Source of the DNA: Micromonospora sp. KC606
GTDB lineage: Bacteria > Actinomycetota > Actinomycetes > Mycobacteriales > Micromonosporaceae
DNA: 57,104 nt
Reading direction: 5' to 3'
Assembly: GCF_004348675.1 (NCBI RefSeq)
Contig: NZ_SMKN01000020.1
Span: forward strand, 1 to 57,104
Positions 27,113 to 36,062 of this stretch are shown here, piece by piece. Under the pieces are notes generated by a model that saw nothing but the letters and a program-made list of their open reading frames with translations, did not search any database and was not told the origin of the DNA. Made by a program: the position numbers and the translations under genes. Within the stretch, counting starts at the first letter, position 1; every line of letters starts with the position of its first letter.

Positions 27113-28631
27113 GGGCGTTTCCTGGTTCCTCTGCTGTTGTCGGGTCGGCCTGCCAGGCGCGGTACTTCGCCTGCCACTCGGCATTCATCGGGAACAGACC
27201 GTCGATGGGATGCCCTTGGGCGATCCGCTCGGCGACCCACGCGTCCTGCTCCTCCTGTCTCATGGCTGCCTCGACGACCTCGACGGCGAGGTCGGGTGGA
27301 ATGACGATGACTCCGTCGCTGTCTCCGACCACGATGTCGCCCGGTTGGACCGTGGTGCCGCCGCAGGCGATCGTGACGTCGACCTCCCACGGGACGTGAC
27401 GGCGACCGAGGACGGCGGGGTGCGCGCCAGCGGCGTACACGGGGATGCCGACGGCGGCGATGGCGTCGTAGTCACGCACCCCTCCGTCGGTCACGACCCC
27501 CGCGGCGCCGCGTGCGTGCGCGCGGATCGCGAGGATGTCGCCGAGTGTGCCGGAGCCGGTCTCGCCACGTGCTTCGATCACGATGACCTCGCCCTGCCCG
27601 ACGCTGTCGAAGGCCTTCTTCTGTGCGTTGAAGCCGCCACCGTGGGAGGCGAAGAGGTCCTCACGGCCGGGAACGAAGCGGAGGGTCTTCGCGACGCCGA
27701 CCAGCTTGTCCCCCCGGCGCATCGGTCGCACACCGTCGATGGTCACCGTGTTGAGGCCTTGTCTGCGAAGCTGCTGCGCCAGTGCGGCCACAGGGACCCG
27801 CTCGAGCCGTGCGCGCAGGTCGGGCGAGAGCGCCGAGGCGCCGGGTGCTGGCGCCCCGGGGGCCTCGCGGGTGCCCCAGGCCTCGGCACGCTGAATGTCG
27901 TCCACCTCGGGAAGCGATCCGAGCGCAGGGTCGAAATGGCGAGCACCTGCGACGACCGACGTCCGAAGCCGCCCGCTGCGCGGTGAACCGATTGCGTAGG
28001 GTGCGTCGACCTCGACTTCGACGACGTCTCCGGGAAGGACGACCGACGAGCCCGCCGGTGTCCCCGTCAGGATCACGTCGCCGACCTCGAGGGTGAAGTG
28101 CTGGGACAGATCGGCAACGATCTGCGCGAGGGGGAACAACAGCTCGGAGGTCGTTCCCTCTTGCACCAGGCCTCCGTTGACCCAGGTGCGGACTCGCAAG
28201 GAACTCGGGTCGACGCTGCTGGCGTCGATGAGGTCGGGGCCGATCGGGGTGAATCCGTCGCCACCCTTGGAGCGCAGGTTCGAGCCGCGGTCGTTCGCCC
28301 GCAGGTCGTAGAGCCCGAAGTCGTTGGCGGCGGTGACCCAGCCGACGTACGACCACGCATTTTGCAGCTGGACCCGGCGCGCCTCCGTGCCAATCACCAG
28401 CGCGATCTCGCCCTCAAAGGCGAGCAGTTCGGTCCCGGCCGGCCGCTCGATGTCCGACCCCGAAGCCGCAACCGAGCTCGACGGCTTCAGGAAGTACGAC
28501 GGCGCGGCGGGCCGGCGTCCGCGCTGATCTGCGCGGGATGTGTAGCTGAGGTGGACCGCGACGATCTTGCCCGGCCGGTCAGGGAGGCCGGCGAAGCGAG
28601 GATCCGTCGGGGAGGTCGTCAATGCATGCAC
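27105..28631 (-). CDS. hpaG: FAH-RraA fusion, candidate HpaG-type decarboxylase/isomerase
   Basis: The 508-residue protein joins a fumarylacetoacetate-hydrolase fold domain (residues about 20-230; ELLAFEGEIALVIG, AANDFGLYDLRAND, GDVILTGTPAGSS) to an RraA-like domain (about 285-470; AGVVTDGGVRDYDAI, QPGDIVVGDSDGVIVIPP). In enterobacterial HpaG both halves are FAH domains, one decarboxylating and one isomerising 5-oxopent-3-ene-1,2,5-tricarboxylate. Here the second half is from the RraA/HMG-aldolase family, which includes metal-dependent oxaloacetate decarboxylases. So FAH isomerase plus RraA decarboxylase is a plausible division. GTG 28631 overlaps the NTF2-like gene by 13 bases. Confidence 0.88.
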
Positions 28632-29008
28632 CGGTCCACCATCAGCGTGTCGGTGATCTGCTCGAAGCTGATGACCTTGCCGTCAGCCAGGCGCCAGATG
28701 TGGGCGACCCGGGCACGGAACGCCTTGCCCGTGGCGCGGTAGGTGCCCGTGTAGGTCCCGATCCCGATCTGCACCTCACCCGCGTCGACCACTTCATCGA
28801 CGCGCAACGTGAAGCCGTCGAACATCTTCTGCAGGGCGTCGAACACGTTTTCGGCCACCGCGTCGGGACCGACGTAGGTGCCCGCGCAAGGAAAGCCCGC
28901 CGCTTCGGTCCAGCGCGTCTCCTGCGTGAGCGGTGCGAGCATGCCGGCGAGGTCCCCGGCATCGGAGGCCGCGTAGTGCTCGGTGATGATCTCGTGGTTC
29001 GTGGCCAT
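28619..29008 (-). CDS. NTF2/SnoaL-like small protein
   Basis: The 129-residue protein starts MATNHEIITEHYAASDAGDL and has the cone-shaped NTF2-fold pattern (TQETRWTEAAGFPCAGTYVG, GTYTGTYRATGKAFRARVAH, WRLADGKVISFEQITDT). SnoaL-like proteins include cyclases, isomerases and dehydratases that act on aromatic or polyketide substrates. It sits inside the operon just upstream of hpaG. No HpaF isomerase gene is present, so an isomerase role is possible, but nothing in the sequence proves it. Confidence 0.87.
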   Translation of the reverse strand: MATNHEIITEHYAASDAGDLAGMLAPLTQETRWTEAAGFPCAGTYVGPDAVAENVFDALQKMFDGFTLRVDEVVDAGEVQIGIGTYTGTYRATGKAFRARVAHIWRLADGKVISFEQITDTLMVDRCMH

Positions 29009-29020
29009 TGGTTCTTCTCC

Positions 29021-29851
29021 TCATACCGGCTGGACGTCGGGGTACTTGATCGTCCCCAGCGGATAAATGTGACCGCCGGCTCGGCGGTGGTCTGCCTTCC
29101 CGTCGGCTCCGACTCCAATGAAGACGCCAGTGGTGCGGAGCGCGTAGCCGAGGTCGTGGAGCCAGACGCTCGCCACGGGAATGACGAATTCGCGGAAGGT
29201 GAACAGGTACAGGCCGGTCTCGTCGAACTTCCAGGTCGTTGCCATGTCGACGTCGCCGTGCCCGCGCTGCTCGCCCTGCAGGCACTGCCAGCAGTACCGC
29301 TCCGTGGAGAGGAAGACGTGGTCGTAGAGGTGACTCGGGCTGTAGCGGACGACTTCGCGGAAGCCTACGAGATCGCGGGTCGGGCCGGGTTTGGCGCCGG
29401 TCACGACCACGCCCTCCACCTCGCCGGCCGAGAAGCTTTGTCGCACATGGGGTACGCCGGGGGTGGGGTCGCCGATGACCGAGTGCACCAGCAGGGCGCG
29501 CCCCGTGGTGTCCGACCAGAAGACGGTGACGGCGTCCTCGGTTCGCGTGGTCAGGGGGATGTTCAGGAAGATGACGTCGTCGCGGACCCGGACGGCGTCG
29601 TACGGGTCGAGGCTGCCATCGGTCGCCGAGAGCAGTTCTGCGGAGGTCCACCGGACACTGTCGCCGTCGACGAAGTCCAGGCTGAGTCGAGTGGCGCAGT
29701 CGAAGGTGAACGCGATCCGGCGCCCGCTGAGGTCGGCGCCGGGCATCCGGTACGTGTCGATCCCGGCAGCGAAGTCGTCATAGGTCTTCCAATGGTCTTG
29801 GTTCGCGTCCTTGGTCCGATCCGAGACGCTGACCTGCTCGGTGTGGGTCAT
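29021..29851 (-). CDS. MoaF-like protein (monoamine-regulon type)
   Basis: The 276-residue protein resembles MoaF from the Klebsiella monoamine (tyramine) regulon, a lipocalin-like beta-barrel with N- and C-terminal halves. Visible parts are AFTFDCATRLSLDFVDGDSV, FFWSD-like strand VTVFWSDTTGRALLVH, and a C-terminal YLFTFREFVIPVASVWLHDL strand. The function is not known; association with aromatic-amine catabolism fits this cluster. It starts 25 bases after the alcohol dehydrogenase gene and precedes the NTF2-like gene by 12 bases, so it is part of the same transcript. Confidence 0.75.
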   Translation of the reverse strand: MTHTEQVSVSDRTKDANQDHWKTYDDFAAGIDTYRMPGADLSGRRIAFTFDCATRLSLDFVDGDSVRWTSAELLSATDGSLDPYDAVRVRDDVIFLNIPLTTRTEDAVTVFWSDTTGRALLVHSVIGDPTPGVPHVRQSFSAGEVEGVVVTGAKPGPTRDLVGFREVVRYSPSHLYDHVFLSTERYCWQCLQGEQRGHGDVDMATTWKFDETGLYLFTFREFVIPVASVWLHDLGYALRTTGVFIGVGADGKADHRRAGGHIYPLGTIKYPDVQPV

Positions 29852-29875
29852 CGGTACTCCTGGTGGGTGGTGGGA

Positions 29876-30970
29876 TCAGTCCGCGGGCGGGACCAGGACG
29901 GCCTTGATGAGTCCCTCGCTGCGTGCATTGACGGCGGCGAAGGCCTTTTCGACTTCGTCGAGGGCGTAGACGTGGGTGACCAGCGACGCGTACGGGAACC
30001 GCGCTTGGTCGAGCAACTTGAGAGCGCGCTCGTAGCCGCCAGCCGCGAGGAAGGACGGCAGCAGGTCGATCTCCCGGGTCAGCAGGAGGTCGTCCGAGGG
30101 GATGCAGAGGGTCAGCCCGGAGCCGCAGGCGCCCGCGAGGACGACCCGCCCACCGCGGCGTACCATCCGGATGGCGTCCAGCTGTGCACGGGTGTTGCCC
30201 GCGCACTCGATGACCACGTCGGGTCCGCCGGGGATGATCTGGCGGACCTCGGCGAATGCCGCTTCGCCGCTCCCGGCGACCGTGTGGGTGGCGCCGAAGG
30301 AGTGAGCGAGCATGCGTCTCGCGGTCCGACCGCCGACGACCACGATCTCGGTGGCTCCGGCGCTGACGGCTGCCGCCGCGGCGAGGAGGCCGATCGGCCC
30401 CGGGCCGATGATCGCCACCGTGTCCCCGACGCTGATCCTGCCCCGTTCGACCGCCCGGACCGAGACGGCGAGCGGCTCGACGAGCACGGCCGTCTCGAGC
30501 GGAACGCCATCGGGGATGCGGTGTACGACAGCGTCGCGCGGAGCCACCAGGTGGGTGGCATAGCCACCGGCGAACGGCCTGACCGAGCGCGGGATGTTGA
30601 CGCCCATCTGGCGGCCCGCGCCTGGGTGTGTCGCCGGATCGTCGCGTACGCACAGGTTGCGCCGGCCTTCGCGGCAGCGGTCACACCGCCCGCAGACCAC
30701 GAGCATCTCGACCGCCACCCGGTCGCCGGCAGCCAGCCCGCGCTCGTCACCGGGACCGACCTCCGCCACGACGCCGACGAACTCGTGGCCGGGAACCAGC
30801 GGAAACGGGTCCCCGATGTGGCCGTCGAGGAGGTGCAGGTCGGTCCCGCAGACGCCGACCCGGTCGATACGGACGACCAGTTCGCCGGTGCCTGCGACCG
30901 GTACCTCGGACCGCTCCACGGCGACGACTCCCTTGGATGTGAAGACGACCTGGACGGCTTCCTTCGGCAT
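29876..30970 (-). CDS. Zinc-dependent alcohol dehydrogenase (MDR family)
   Basis: The 364-residue protein has the catalytic zinc site (GVCGTDLHLLDGH with Cys and the PGHEFVGVV histidine/glutamate) and the structural zinc cysteines CGRCDRCREGRRNLC. It also has a Rossmann glycine motif IIGPGPIGLLAAAAA. It would oxidise an alcohol with NAD(P). In context it may act on an arylethanol or an intermediate. ATG 30970 is followed by MPKEAVQVVFTSKG. Upstream lies a CoA-transferase scar, so it may have its own promoter. Confidence 0.9.
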   Translation of the reverse strand: MPKEAVQVVFTSKGVVAVERSEVPVAGTGELVVRIDRVGVCGTDLHLLDGHIGDPFPLVPGHEFVGVVAEVGPGDERGLAAGDRVAVEMLVVCGRCDRCREGRRNLCVRDDPATHPGAGRQMGVNIPRSVRPFAGGYATHLVAPRDAVVHRIPDGVPLETAVLVEPLAVSVRAVERGRISVGDTVAIIGPGPIGLLAAAAAVSAGATEIVVVGGRTARRMLAHSFGATHTVAGSGEAAFAEVRQIIPGGPDVVIECAGNTRAQLDAIRMVRRGGRVVLAGACGSGLTLCIPSDDLLLTREIDLLPSFLAAGGYERALKLLDQARFPYASLVTHVYALDEVEKAFAAVNARSEGLIKAVLVPPAD

Positions 30971-31067
30971 CGCGCCTCCTGCCTGTCGAATACCTCCGAT
31001 CCTTCAAGGACCGAGCGTGCGGCGGCTTGCGCGAGCGTGCGGAGCCGTTGCTCCGCAGTGCAGAAAT

Positions 31068-31190
31068 ACTCAGCGTGATTTCCGGGCCGGTCGACTGACG
31101 TACCCGGTCGAGCGTGACGGTCGGTGCGAGGTCGATCAGCTTGAGGCCATCGGGCGTGATGTCGAGGACGGTTTTGAGCCCCGTCGATCG
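31068..31190 (-). pseudogene. 3-oxoacid CoA-transferase subunit B, C-terminal scrap
   Basis: Minus-strand residues LKTVLDITPDGLKLIDLAPT and TLDRVRQSTGPEITLS match the conserved end of ScoB/AtoA/PcaJ-type beta subunits (VIDVTPEG, LxELAPGV, V..ATxAPL). Nothing else of the subunit is visible; the frame just upstream is unrelated. The piece shows a deletion or fusion event inside the cluster. Confidence 0.6.
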
Positions 31191-31608
31191 GGGCAAGCCC
31201 GGCGGCGAAGGAGAGACACGTCGAAGCGACGGCACCAGCCGAACATCGCGAGGGCGACGAAGCCGTCGCACCTCAAGCCGGCCGCGAAATGGACGAAACC
31301 CCGGTCGAAGACCGGGGCCTGTCCCACTTGCGCGGGGTGGACCGCAGGAACTCCCCTCGATCAGGCGCAAACCCCGTCCTGAGCGTGAAATCGGTATCCC
31401 GTTGCCTCCGGTTGGCTCCCCTCTTGCCGGAGGCGTGTACCCGGGGGTGCACCAGCCAGTGTTGAGTGGAGCCAGCATCGGCAGCTGGAAGCACACCGTA
31501 ATTGATGAGCAGTGGACGCTCTGCTGCCTACCGCTAAAGGCGTCGGGCCGGGTTGAACAGCATTGTCGACATCCCCGGGGGTCGATCAGGGGTTTCCGGT
31601 CTGAGTGG
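31191..31608. other. Unassigned interval within the catabolic island
   Basis: I see no recognisable gene. A short hairpin, CCCCGGTC-GAA-GACCGGGG, lies at 31299-31317. Frames on both strands are open but unconvincing. It separates the dehydrogenase gene at 31609 from the alcohol dehydrogenase gene and probably holds deletion debris plus a promoter for the genes downstream. Confidence 0.4.
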
Positions 31609-33081
31609 TCAGGACCAGTCTATCGAGAAGTATTGGACCTCGGTAAAGGCACGGATGCCCTCACGTGCGCCTTCTCGGCCGATCCCGCTCTGCTTGACAC
31701 CACCGAAGGGTGCGGACGGGTCACTGACGATCCCGCGGTTGATACCGACCATCCCGGCCTCGAGCCGTTCGGCGAACTGCATGGCCCACTTCAGGTCGCC
31801 GGAGTAGACGTACGAAGCCAGACCGAGCGCCGTGCCGTTGACCTGCGCAAGCAACTCAGCCTCGTCCGTCCAGGTGACGACAGGCGCGACGGGTCCGAAC
31901 GATTCGTTCTGCACGACGGCAGCGTCTGGCGGTACTTCGATCAGAAGCGTCGGCGGGAAGAAGTGGCCTTCGCGTGTCCCTGCCTCCGCTCGGTACGCGA
32001 CCTTTGCGCCCTGCTGGATCGCCTCATCGACGACGGCGCTCAGGCCGGCGACCGCCTTGGCGCTGATCATCGGGCCGACCGTCGTGCCCTCCTCGAACGC
32101 GCTGCCGACCCGGAGCTCCTTCATCGCGGTGCCGAGCCTCGTCGCGAAGTCGTCCACGACGTCGGCGTGTACGTAGAACCGGTTGGCGGCCGTGCAGGCT
32201 TGGCCGCCGTTGCGGAACTTGGCGATCATGGCGCCCGCGACCGCAGCTTGGATGTCTGCGTCCGGTGCGATCACGAACGGTGCGTTTCCGCCCAGCTCCA
32301 TGGATGAGTTCACGATCCGCGCCGCAGCCTGGGTCAGCAACAGCCGGCCCACGCCCGTGGAGCCGGTGAACGAGATCTTCCTAACGCGGGGGTCTGCAAG
32401 CCACGTGCTCACGATCGCGTCCGAGCTGCTGCCGACCACGAGGTTGACGACGCCTGCCGGAGCGCCGGCTTCTTCGAGGATCTGCGTCACGGCAAGGGCT
32501 GTCAGAGGAGTTTCGGAAGCCGGTTTCAGGACGACGGAGCAACCAGCGGCGAGGGCGGGCCCGATTTTGCGGGTAGCCATGGCTGCCGGGAAGTTCCATG
32601 GCGTGGCGAGCGCCGCGATGCCGACCGGCCGCTCGGTGACGACGGTGCGTACGCCGCCGGTCGGGGAGGAGCCGTAGCCACCCTCCGGGCGCACCGCCTC
32701 CTCCGAGAACCAACGGAAGAACTCCGCGGCGTAGGAAACCTCTGCTCGCGCGTCGGCGAGCGCTTTGCCGTTCTCTGCGCTGATCAGCCCGGCAAGCTCT
32801 TCACGTCGGGCGATCATGCGCTCGAACGCCCTGCGCAGGATCTCGCCACGGTCTCGTGGCGCCGTCGCTGCCCAGCCGGCGAAGGCCGCCTCGGCGGCGT
32901 CGACAGCCGCGGTCGCTTCCGCAGCACCACCACTGGCAAACGTCGCGAGCAGGGTCTCGGTGGCCGGGTTCCAGACGTCGAAGGTTTCACCCGAGGCAGC
33001 GGCACGACCGATGCCCGCGATGTGGACGCCGTGCTCCGGGTCGAGGGCCTCGACGGTGGTGAGGACAGACTCGGGAATCAT
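31609..33081 (-). CDS. NAD(P)-dependent succinate-semialdehyde dehydrogenase-like enzyme
   Basis: The 490-residue aldehyde dehydrogenase has the cofactor motif FTGSTGVGRLLL, the base glutamate in SMELGGNAPFVIAP and the nucleophile cysteine in NGGQACTAANRFYV. The GabD/SSADH pattern is strong (APFGGVKQSGIGREG, FRWFSEEAVRPEG). Its likely job is to oxidise succinic semialdehyde from HpaI to succinate, feeding the TCA cycle. It lies 30 bases after the next aldehyde dehydrogenase gene. ATG 33081 begins MIPESVLTTVEALDPEHG. Confidence 0.88.
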   Translation of the reverse strand: MIPESVLTTVEALDPEHGVHIAGIGRAAASGETFDVWNPATETLLATFASGGAAEATAAVDAAEAAFAGWAATAPRDRGEILRRAFERMIARREELAGLISAENGKALADARAEVSYAAEFFRWFSEEAVRPEGGYGSSPTGGVRTVVTERPVGIAALATPWNFPAAMATRKIGPALAAGCSVVLKPASETPLTALAVTQILEEAGAPAGVVNLVVGSSSDAIVSTWLADPRVRKISFTGSTGVGRLLLTQAAARIVNSSMELGGNAPFVIAPDADIQAAVAGAMIAKFRNGGQACTAANRFYVHADVVDDFATRLGTAMKELRVGSAFEEGTTVGPMISAKAVAGLSAVVDEAIQQGAKVAYRAEAGTREGHFFPPTLLIEVPPDAAVVQNESFGPVAPVVTWTDEAELLAQVNGTALGLASYVYSGDLKWAMQFAERLEAGMVGINRGIVSDPSAPFGGVKQSGIGREGAREGIRAFTEVQYFSIDWS

Positions 33082-33110
33082 GAGGACAGCTCCTGGGGTG
33101 GTGGGTTTCG

Positions 33111-34511
33111 TCAGCGCGACGTGATGACGACGGGGACGCCGGTGGCCTTCAGGCCCTCGAATCCGAACTCGAGTCCGTAACCGCTGCCCTTGATTCCTCC
33201 GAATGGGACCAACGGATGGATGCCGCCGTGCTTGTTGATCCAGACGGTTCCGGCCTCGAGTCGGAGTGCGACCTCCCGCGCTCGCTGCGCGTCGTCGGAC
33301 CAGACCGAAGCGCCCAGCGCCGCGTCGAGACGATTTGCCCGGGCGATGGCGTCCTCCAGGTCGGCGTACCTGATCACCGGAAGCACGGGACCGAACTGTT
33401 CCTCGTCGACAAGGGGATCGCCGTCCTCGGCGTCGGCGACGATCGTCGCCCGGAAGAAGTTCGGCCCGAGCTCGGGCGCCGGGTCACCGCCGGTGACGAT
33501 GCGCCGGCCACGCGCCTTGGCATCCTCGACGAGCCGCTCGACGACGGCGAACTGCATGCGGTTCTGGAGCGGACCGAGCAGGCTCTCCTCGTCGACACCG
33601 CGGCCCATCGGCGTGGCGTTGGCGATCTCGGCAAGAGCGGCGACGGTCTCGTCGTACTGGGACTCGTGCACGTAGAGGCGCTTCAAGGCCGCGCAGGTCT
33701 GGCCGGTGTTGATGAATGCGCCCCAGAAGAGGTTCTCAGCGTGCTTGCGGACATCAGTGCCGGGGAGCACGATCCCTGCGTCGTTGCCCCCGAGCTCCAG
33801 CGTCAGCCGGGTCACGTTCTGGGCGGACGCCTTGATGATCGCCTTGCCGGTCCTGGTCGACCCCGTGAACATGATCTTCCCGAAAGCGGGATGCGCGGGC
33901 AGCGCAGCACCGACCTCGGGGCCGCCGACGACGACCTGAAGCACCCCGTCTGGCAGCACCTCGTTGAGGACCGAGACGAGCGCCTGCACCGACAACGGCG
34001 TGTACTCCGAGGGCTTCACGATGACCGCGTTGCCGATCTTCAGCGCCGGAGCGATCTGCCAGATCATGATCATGAGAGGCCAGTTCCACGGCCCGATCGC
34101 CCCGACCAGGCCGACCGGCCTGTAGATGAGCTCGGAGTAGTTCTCGGCATCGTCGACGAGCACCTCGGGGGCGAGTTCCAGGTCGGCGTTCGTGTGCAGC
34201 CATCTCTGGCATGCCTCCACCTCGAGGCGGGCGCCCGGGCCGTTCAAGGGCTTTCCCTGCTCACGCGAGACCGCATCGGCGAGCTCTTCGGCGTACTCGG
34301 CCACCTTCGCGGCCGCTGCGTGAAGCGTCATTCCCCGTGCGTGCGGAGACAGCGCCGCCCATGACCTCTGAGCGGCCACACCCCTGCTGATCATCGCCTC
34401 GAGGGCAGCGGCGCTGTCCTCACGGGTGTGGCCGATGATCTCGCCGGTAGCGGCATCCGGGATCGGGCGCCCGCCGGCATGGCTGACGCGCTCGATCAAC
34501 CGATTCGTCAT
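33111..34511 (-). CDS. Aldehyde dehydrogenase, likely for an arylacetaldehyde
   Basis: The 466-residue enzyme has FTGSTRTGKAIIKAS, LELGGNDAGIVLPG and the nucleophile in FINTGQTCAALKRLYV. It belongs to the broad aldehyde dehydrogenase superfamily, nearer benzaldehyde/phenylacetaldehyde-type enzymes than SSADH. With a GMC alcohol oxidoreductase gene 50 bases upstream, oxidation of an aromatic aldehyde to arylacetate is the natural reading. ATG 34511 follows AAGGAG; the longer upstream frame is rejected. Confidence 0.88.
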   Translation of the reverse strand: MTNRLIERVSHAGGRPIPDAATGEIIGHTREDSAAALEAMISRGVAAQRSWAALSPHARGMTLHAAAAKVAEYAEELADAVSREQGKPLNGPGARLEVEACQRWLHTNADLELAPEVLVDDAENYSELIYRPVGLVGAIGPWNWPLMIMIWQIAPALKIGNAVIVKPSEYTPLSVQALVSVLNEVLPDGVLQVVVGGPEVGAALPAHPAFGKIMFTGSTRTGKAIIKASAQNVTRLTLELGGNDAGIVLPGTDVRKHAENLFWGAFINTGQTCAALKRLYVHESQYDETVAALAEIANATPMGRGVDEESLLGPLQNRMQFAVVERLVEDAKARGRRIVTGGDPAPELGPNFFRATIVADAEDGDPLVDEEQFGPVLPVIRYADLEDAIARANRLDAALGASVWSDDAQRAREVALRLEAGTVWINKHGGIHPLVPFGGIKGSGYGLEFGFEGLKATGVPVVITSR

Positions 34512-34561
34512 GTCGAACTCCTTCACTGCGCCGACGGCGCGATCGGTGCGGGAACCAGGGT

Positions 34562-36058
34562 TCAGGCGAGGAGGAGGTCCGCGACTCGCTCGCCGATGAC
34601 CGCGCAGGGTGCATTGGTGTTGCCGGTCGTGATGGTCGGCATCACCGAGGCATCGGCAACCCGCAGACCTTCGATCCCTCGCACCCGGAGCTCCGGGTCG
34701 ACGACCGCGCGCTCGTCGCGGCCCATCCGGCAGGTGCCGACCTGGTGGTGGTAGGTGACGATCAGTTGCCGGATGTACGCGACGAGCTCGTCGTCGGACG
34801 ACTCGTGCCGCGGGTAGTGCGGTGACGCGCCCCACCCGTCAACGAGCGCCGGCTGCGCACCCACCTCGAGACACTGCCTGACCGACGCGAGCATCGCGGC
34901 GACGTCACGCTCGTCCTCGAGGACGTGGGGATCGATGTGCAGCCCTGCATCGGGGTCGACGTCGGCGAGCCGAAGTGTGCCGCGCGACTTCGTGGACACG
35001 ATCCCCGCCATCAGCGAAAAGCCCCAGGGGATCTGCTCCATGCCGGGCTCGAGCAATGGCACGGAGAAGGCGATCGGTTGCGTGTCGGGCACCGTCAACG
35101 ACGGGTCGGAGCGCCAGAACCAATGAGTCTGGGTGGTACTGCGGAACGGGGTCGGACCCTCCACCTCACGGGCGGTCGCGAAGACGACAGGAACAAGGTA
35201 GTGGTCGTGCAGGTTCTCACCCACAGGAAGATCCGCGATCAGCGGGATCCGGAGCGCGGCCAGGTGGCCGGCGGGCCCGACACCGCTGCGCAGCAGGATC
35301 TCGGCACTGCCCAAGGCGCCGGCGGACAGCACCACGTGATTGGCGGAGATGCACTCGCCCGAAGAGAGCACGACACCCGTCGCACGATCGGCGGTGATAG
35401 CTACCCGGGTCACGGCCTCGTCGGTGCGCACGGCGAGCCGGCCTGCTTCGGCGGCCGGCCGGGCGTAGGCATCCCATGTGGTGACGCGTTCCTTGTTCTC
35501 GACCGTGACCTGCTGCACCGAGACCCCGTCGAGATCGCCCACGTTGTAGTCGGTGTTGAGCTCGAGGCCTGCTTGGACGGCGGCGTCCATGATCGATTGC
35601 TGTACGGGATGGAGAGGCGTGTTGGCCCCCACGGGCAGCGGGCCCGCACGACCACGTCTCTCGTCGTCGCCGCTGAGCCAGCGCTCGATGCGCCGGTAGA
35701 CGGGCTCCACGTCCTCCCACGACCACCCGTCCGCCCCCTGTGCGGCCCAGCCATCGAAGTCGGCCGGCGCACAGCGCACCCAGATCGCGGCGTTGAGGGA
35801 GTGGGAGCCGCCCAGAACGCGGCCTCGTGGCAGGTGGAGTCGCCGCCCCGCGGCGTGCTCCTGCGGCACGGTGTGGAAGTCCCAGTCGACCGCCGAGTGC
35901 CACAGTGTGTTTAGCCTGCTGACGTCCTGGATGGCGGCGATGCGGTTCGACCCACCCGCTTCGAGTAACAGGGTTCGGCGACCCGCATCCGCAAGACGCC
36001 CTGCGACGATGCTGCCGCTGGTCCCTCCCCCGACGACGATCACGTCCCAATCGCTCAC
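34562..36058 (-). CDS. GMC family alcohol oxidoreductase (choline-dehydrogenase-like)
   Basis: The 498-residue flavoprotein starts with the ADP-binding motif VIVVGGGTSGSIVAGRLADA and LLLEAGG. It contains the GMC signature PRGRVLGGSHSLNAAIWVR and ends with the active-site YHHQVGTCRMG histidine and the TGNTNAPC asparagine region. GMC enzymes oxidise primary alcohols to aldehydes using FAD, with oxygen or a dye as acceptor. The 4-base gap to the transporter ATPase places it in the uptake operon, so its substrate is probably the imported compound. Confidence 0.92.
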   Translation of the reverse strand: MSDWDVIVVGGGTSGSIVAGRLADAGRRTLLLEAGGSNRIAAIQDVSRLNTLWHSAVDWDFHTVPQEHAAGRRLHLPRGRVLGGSHSLNAAIWVRCAPADFDGWAAQGADGWSWEDVEPVYRRIERWLSGDDERRGRAGPLPVGANTPLHPVQQSIMDAAVQAGLELNTDYNVGDLDGVSVQQVTVENKERVTTWDAYARPAAEAGRLAVRTDEAVTRVAITADRATGVVLSSGECISANHVVLSAGALGSAEILLRSGVGPAGHLAALRIPLIADLPVGENLHDHYLVPVVFATAREVEGPTPFRSTTQTHWFWRSDPSLTVPDTQPIAFSVPLLEPGMEQIPWGFSLMAGIVSTKSRGTLRLADVDPDAGLHIDPHVLEDERDVAAMLASVRQCLEVGAQPALVDGWGASPHYPRHESSDDELVAYIRQLIVTYHHQVGTCRMGRDERAVVDPELRVRGIEGLRVADASVMPTITTGNTNAPCAVIGERVADLLLA

Positions 36059-36062
36059 CTGT

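Noticed and set aside
28622..31078. An 818-codon plus-strand open frame
   Set aside because: It lies antisense to the NTF2, MoaF and alcohol dehydrogenase genes, which have clear motifs. No motif or ribosome site supports it.
31299..31317. GC-rich hairpin as a terminator
   Set aside because: It is short (8-base stem) and not just after any gene stop; it is kept only as a note in the unassigned interval.
32381..32713. Additional frames inside the aldehyde dehydrogenase genes
   Set aside because: They are out-of-frame shadows within conserved ALDH coding sequence.
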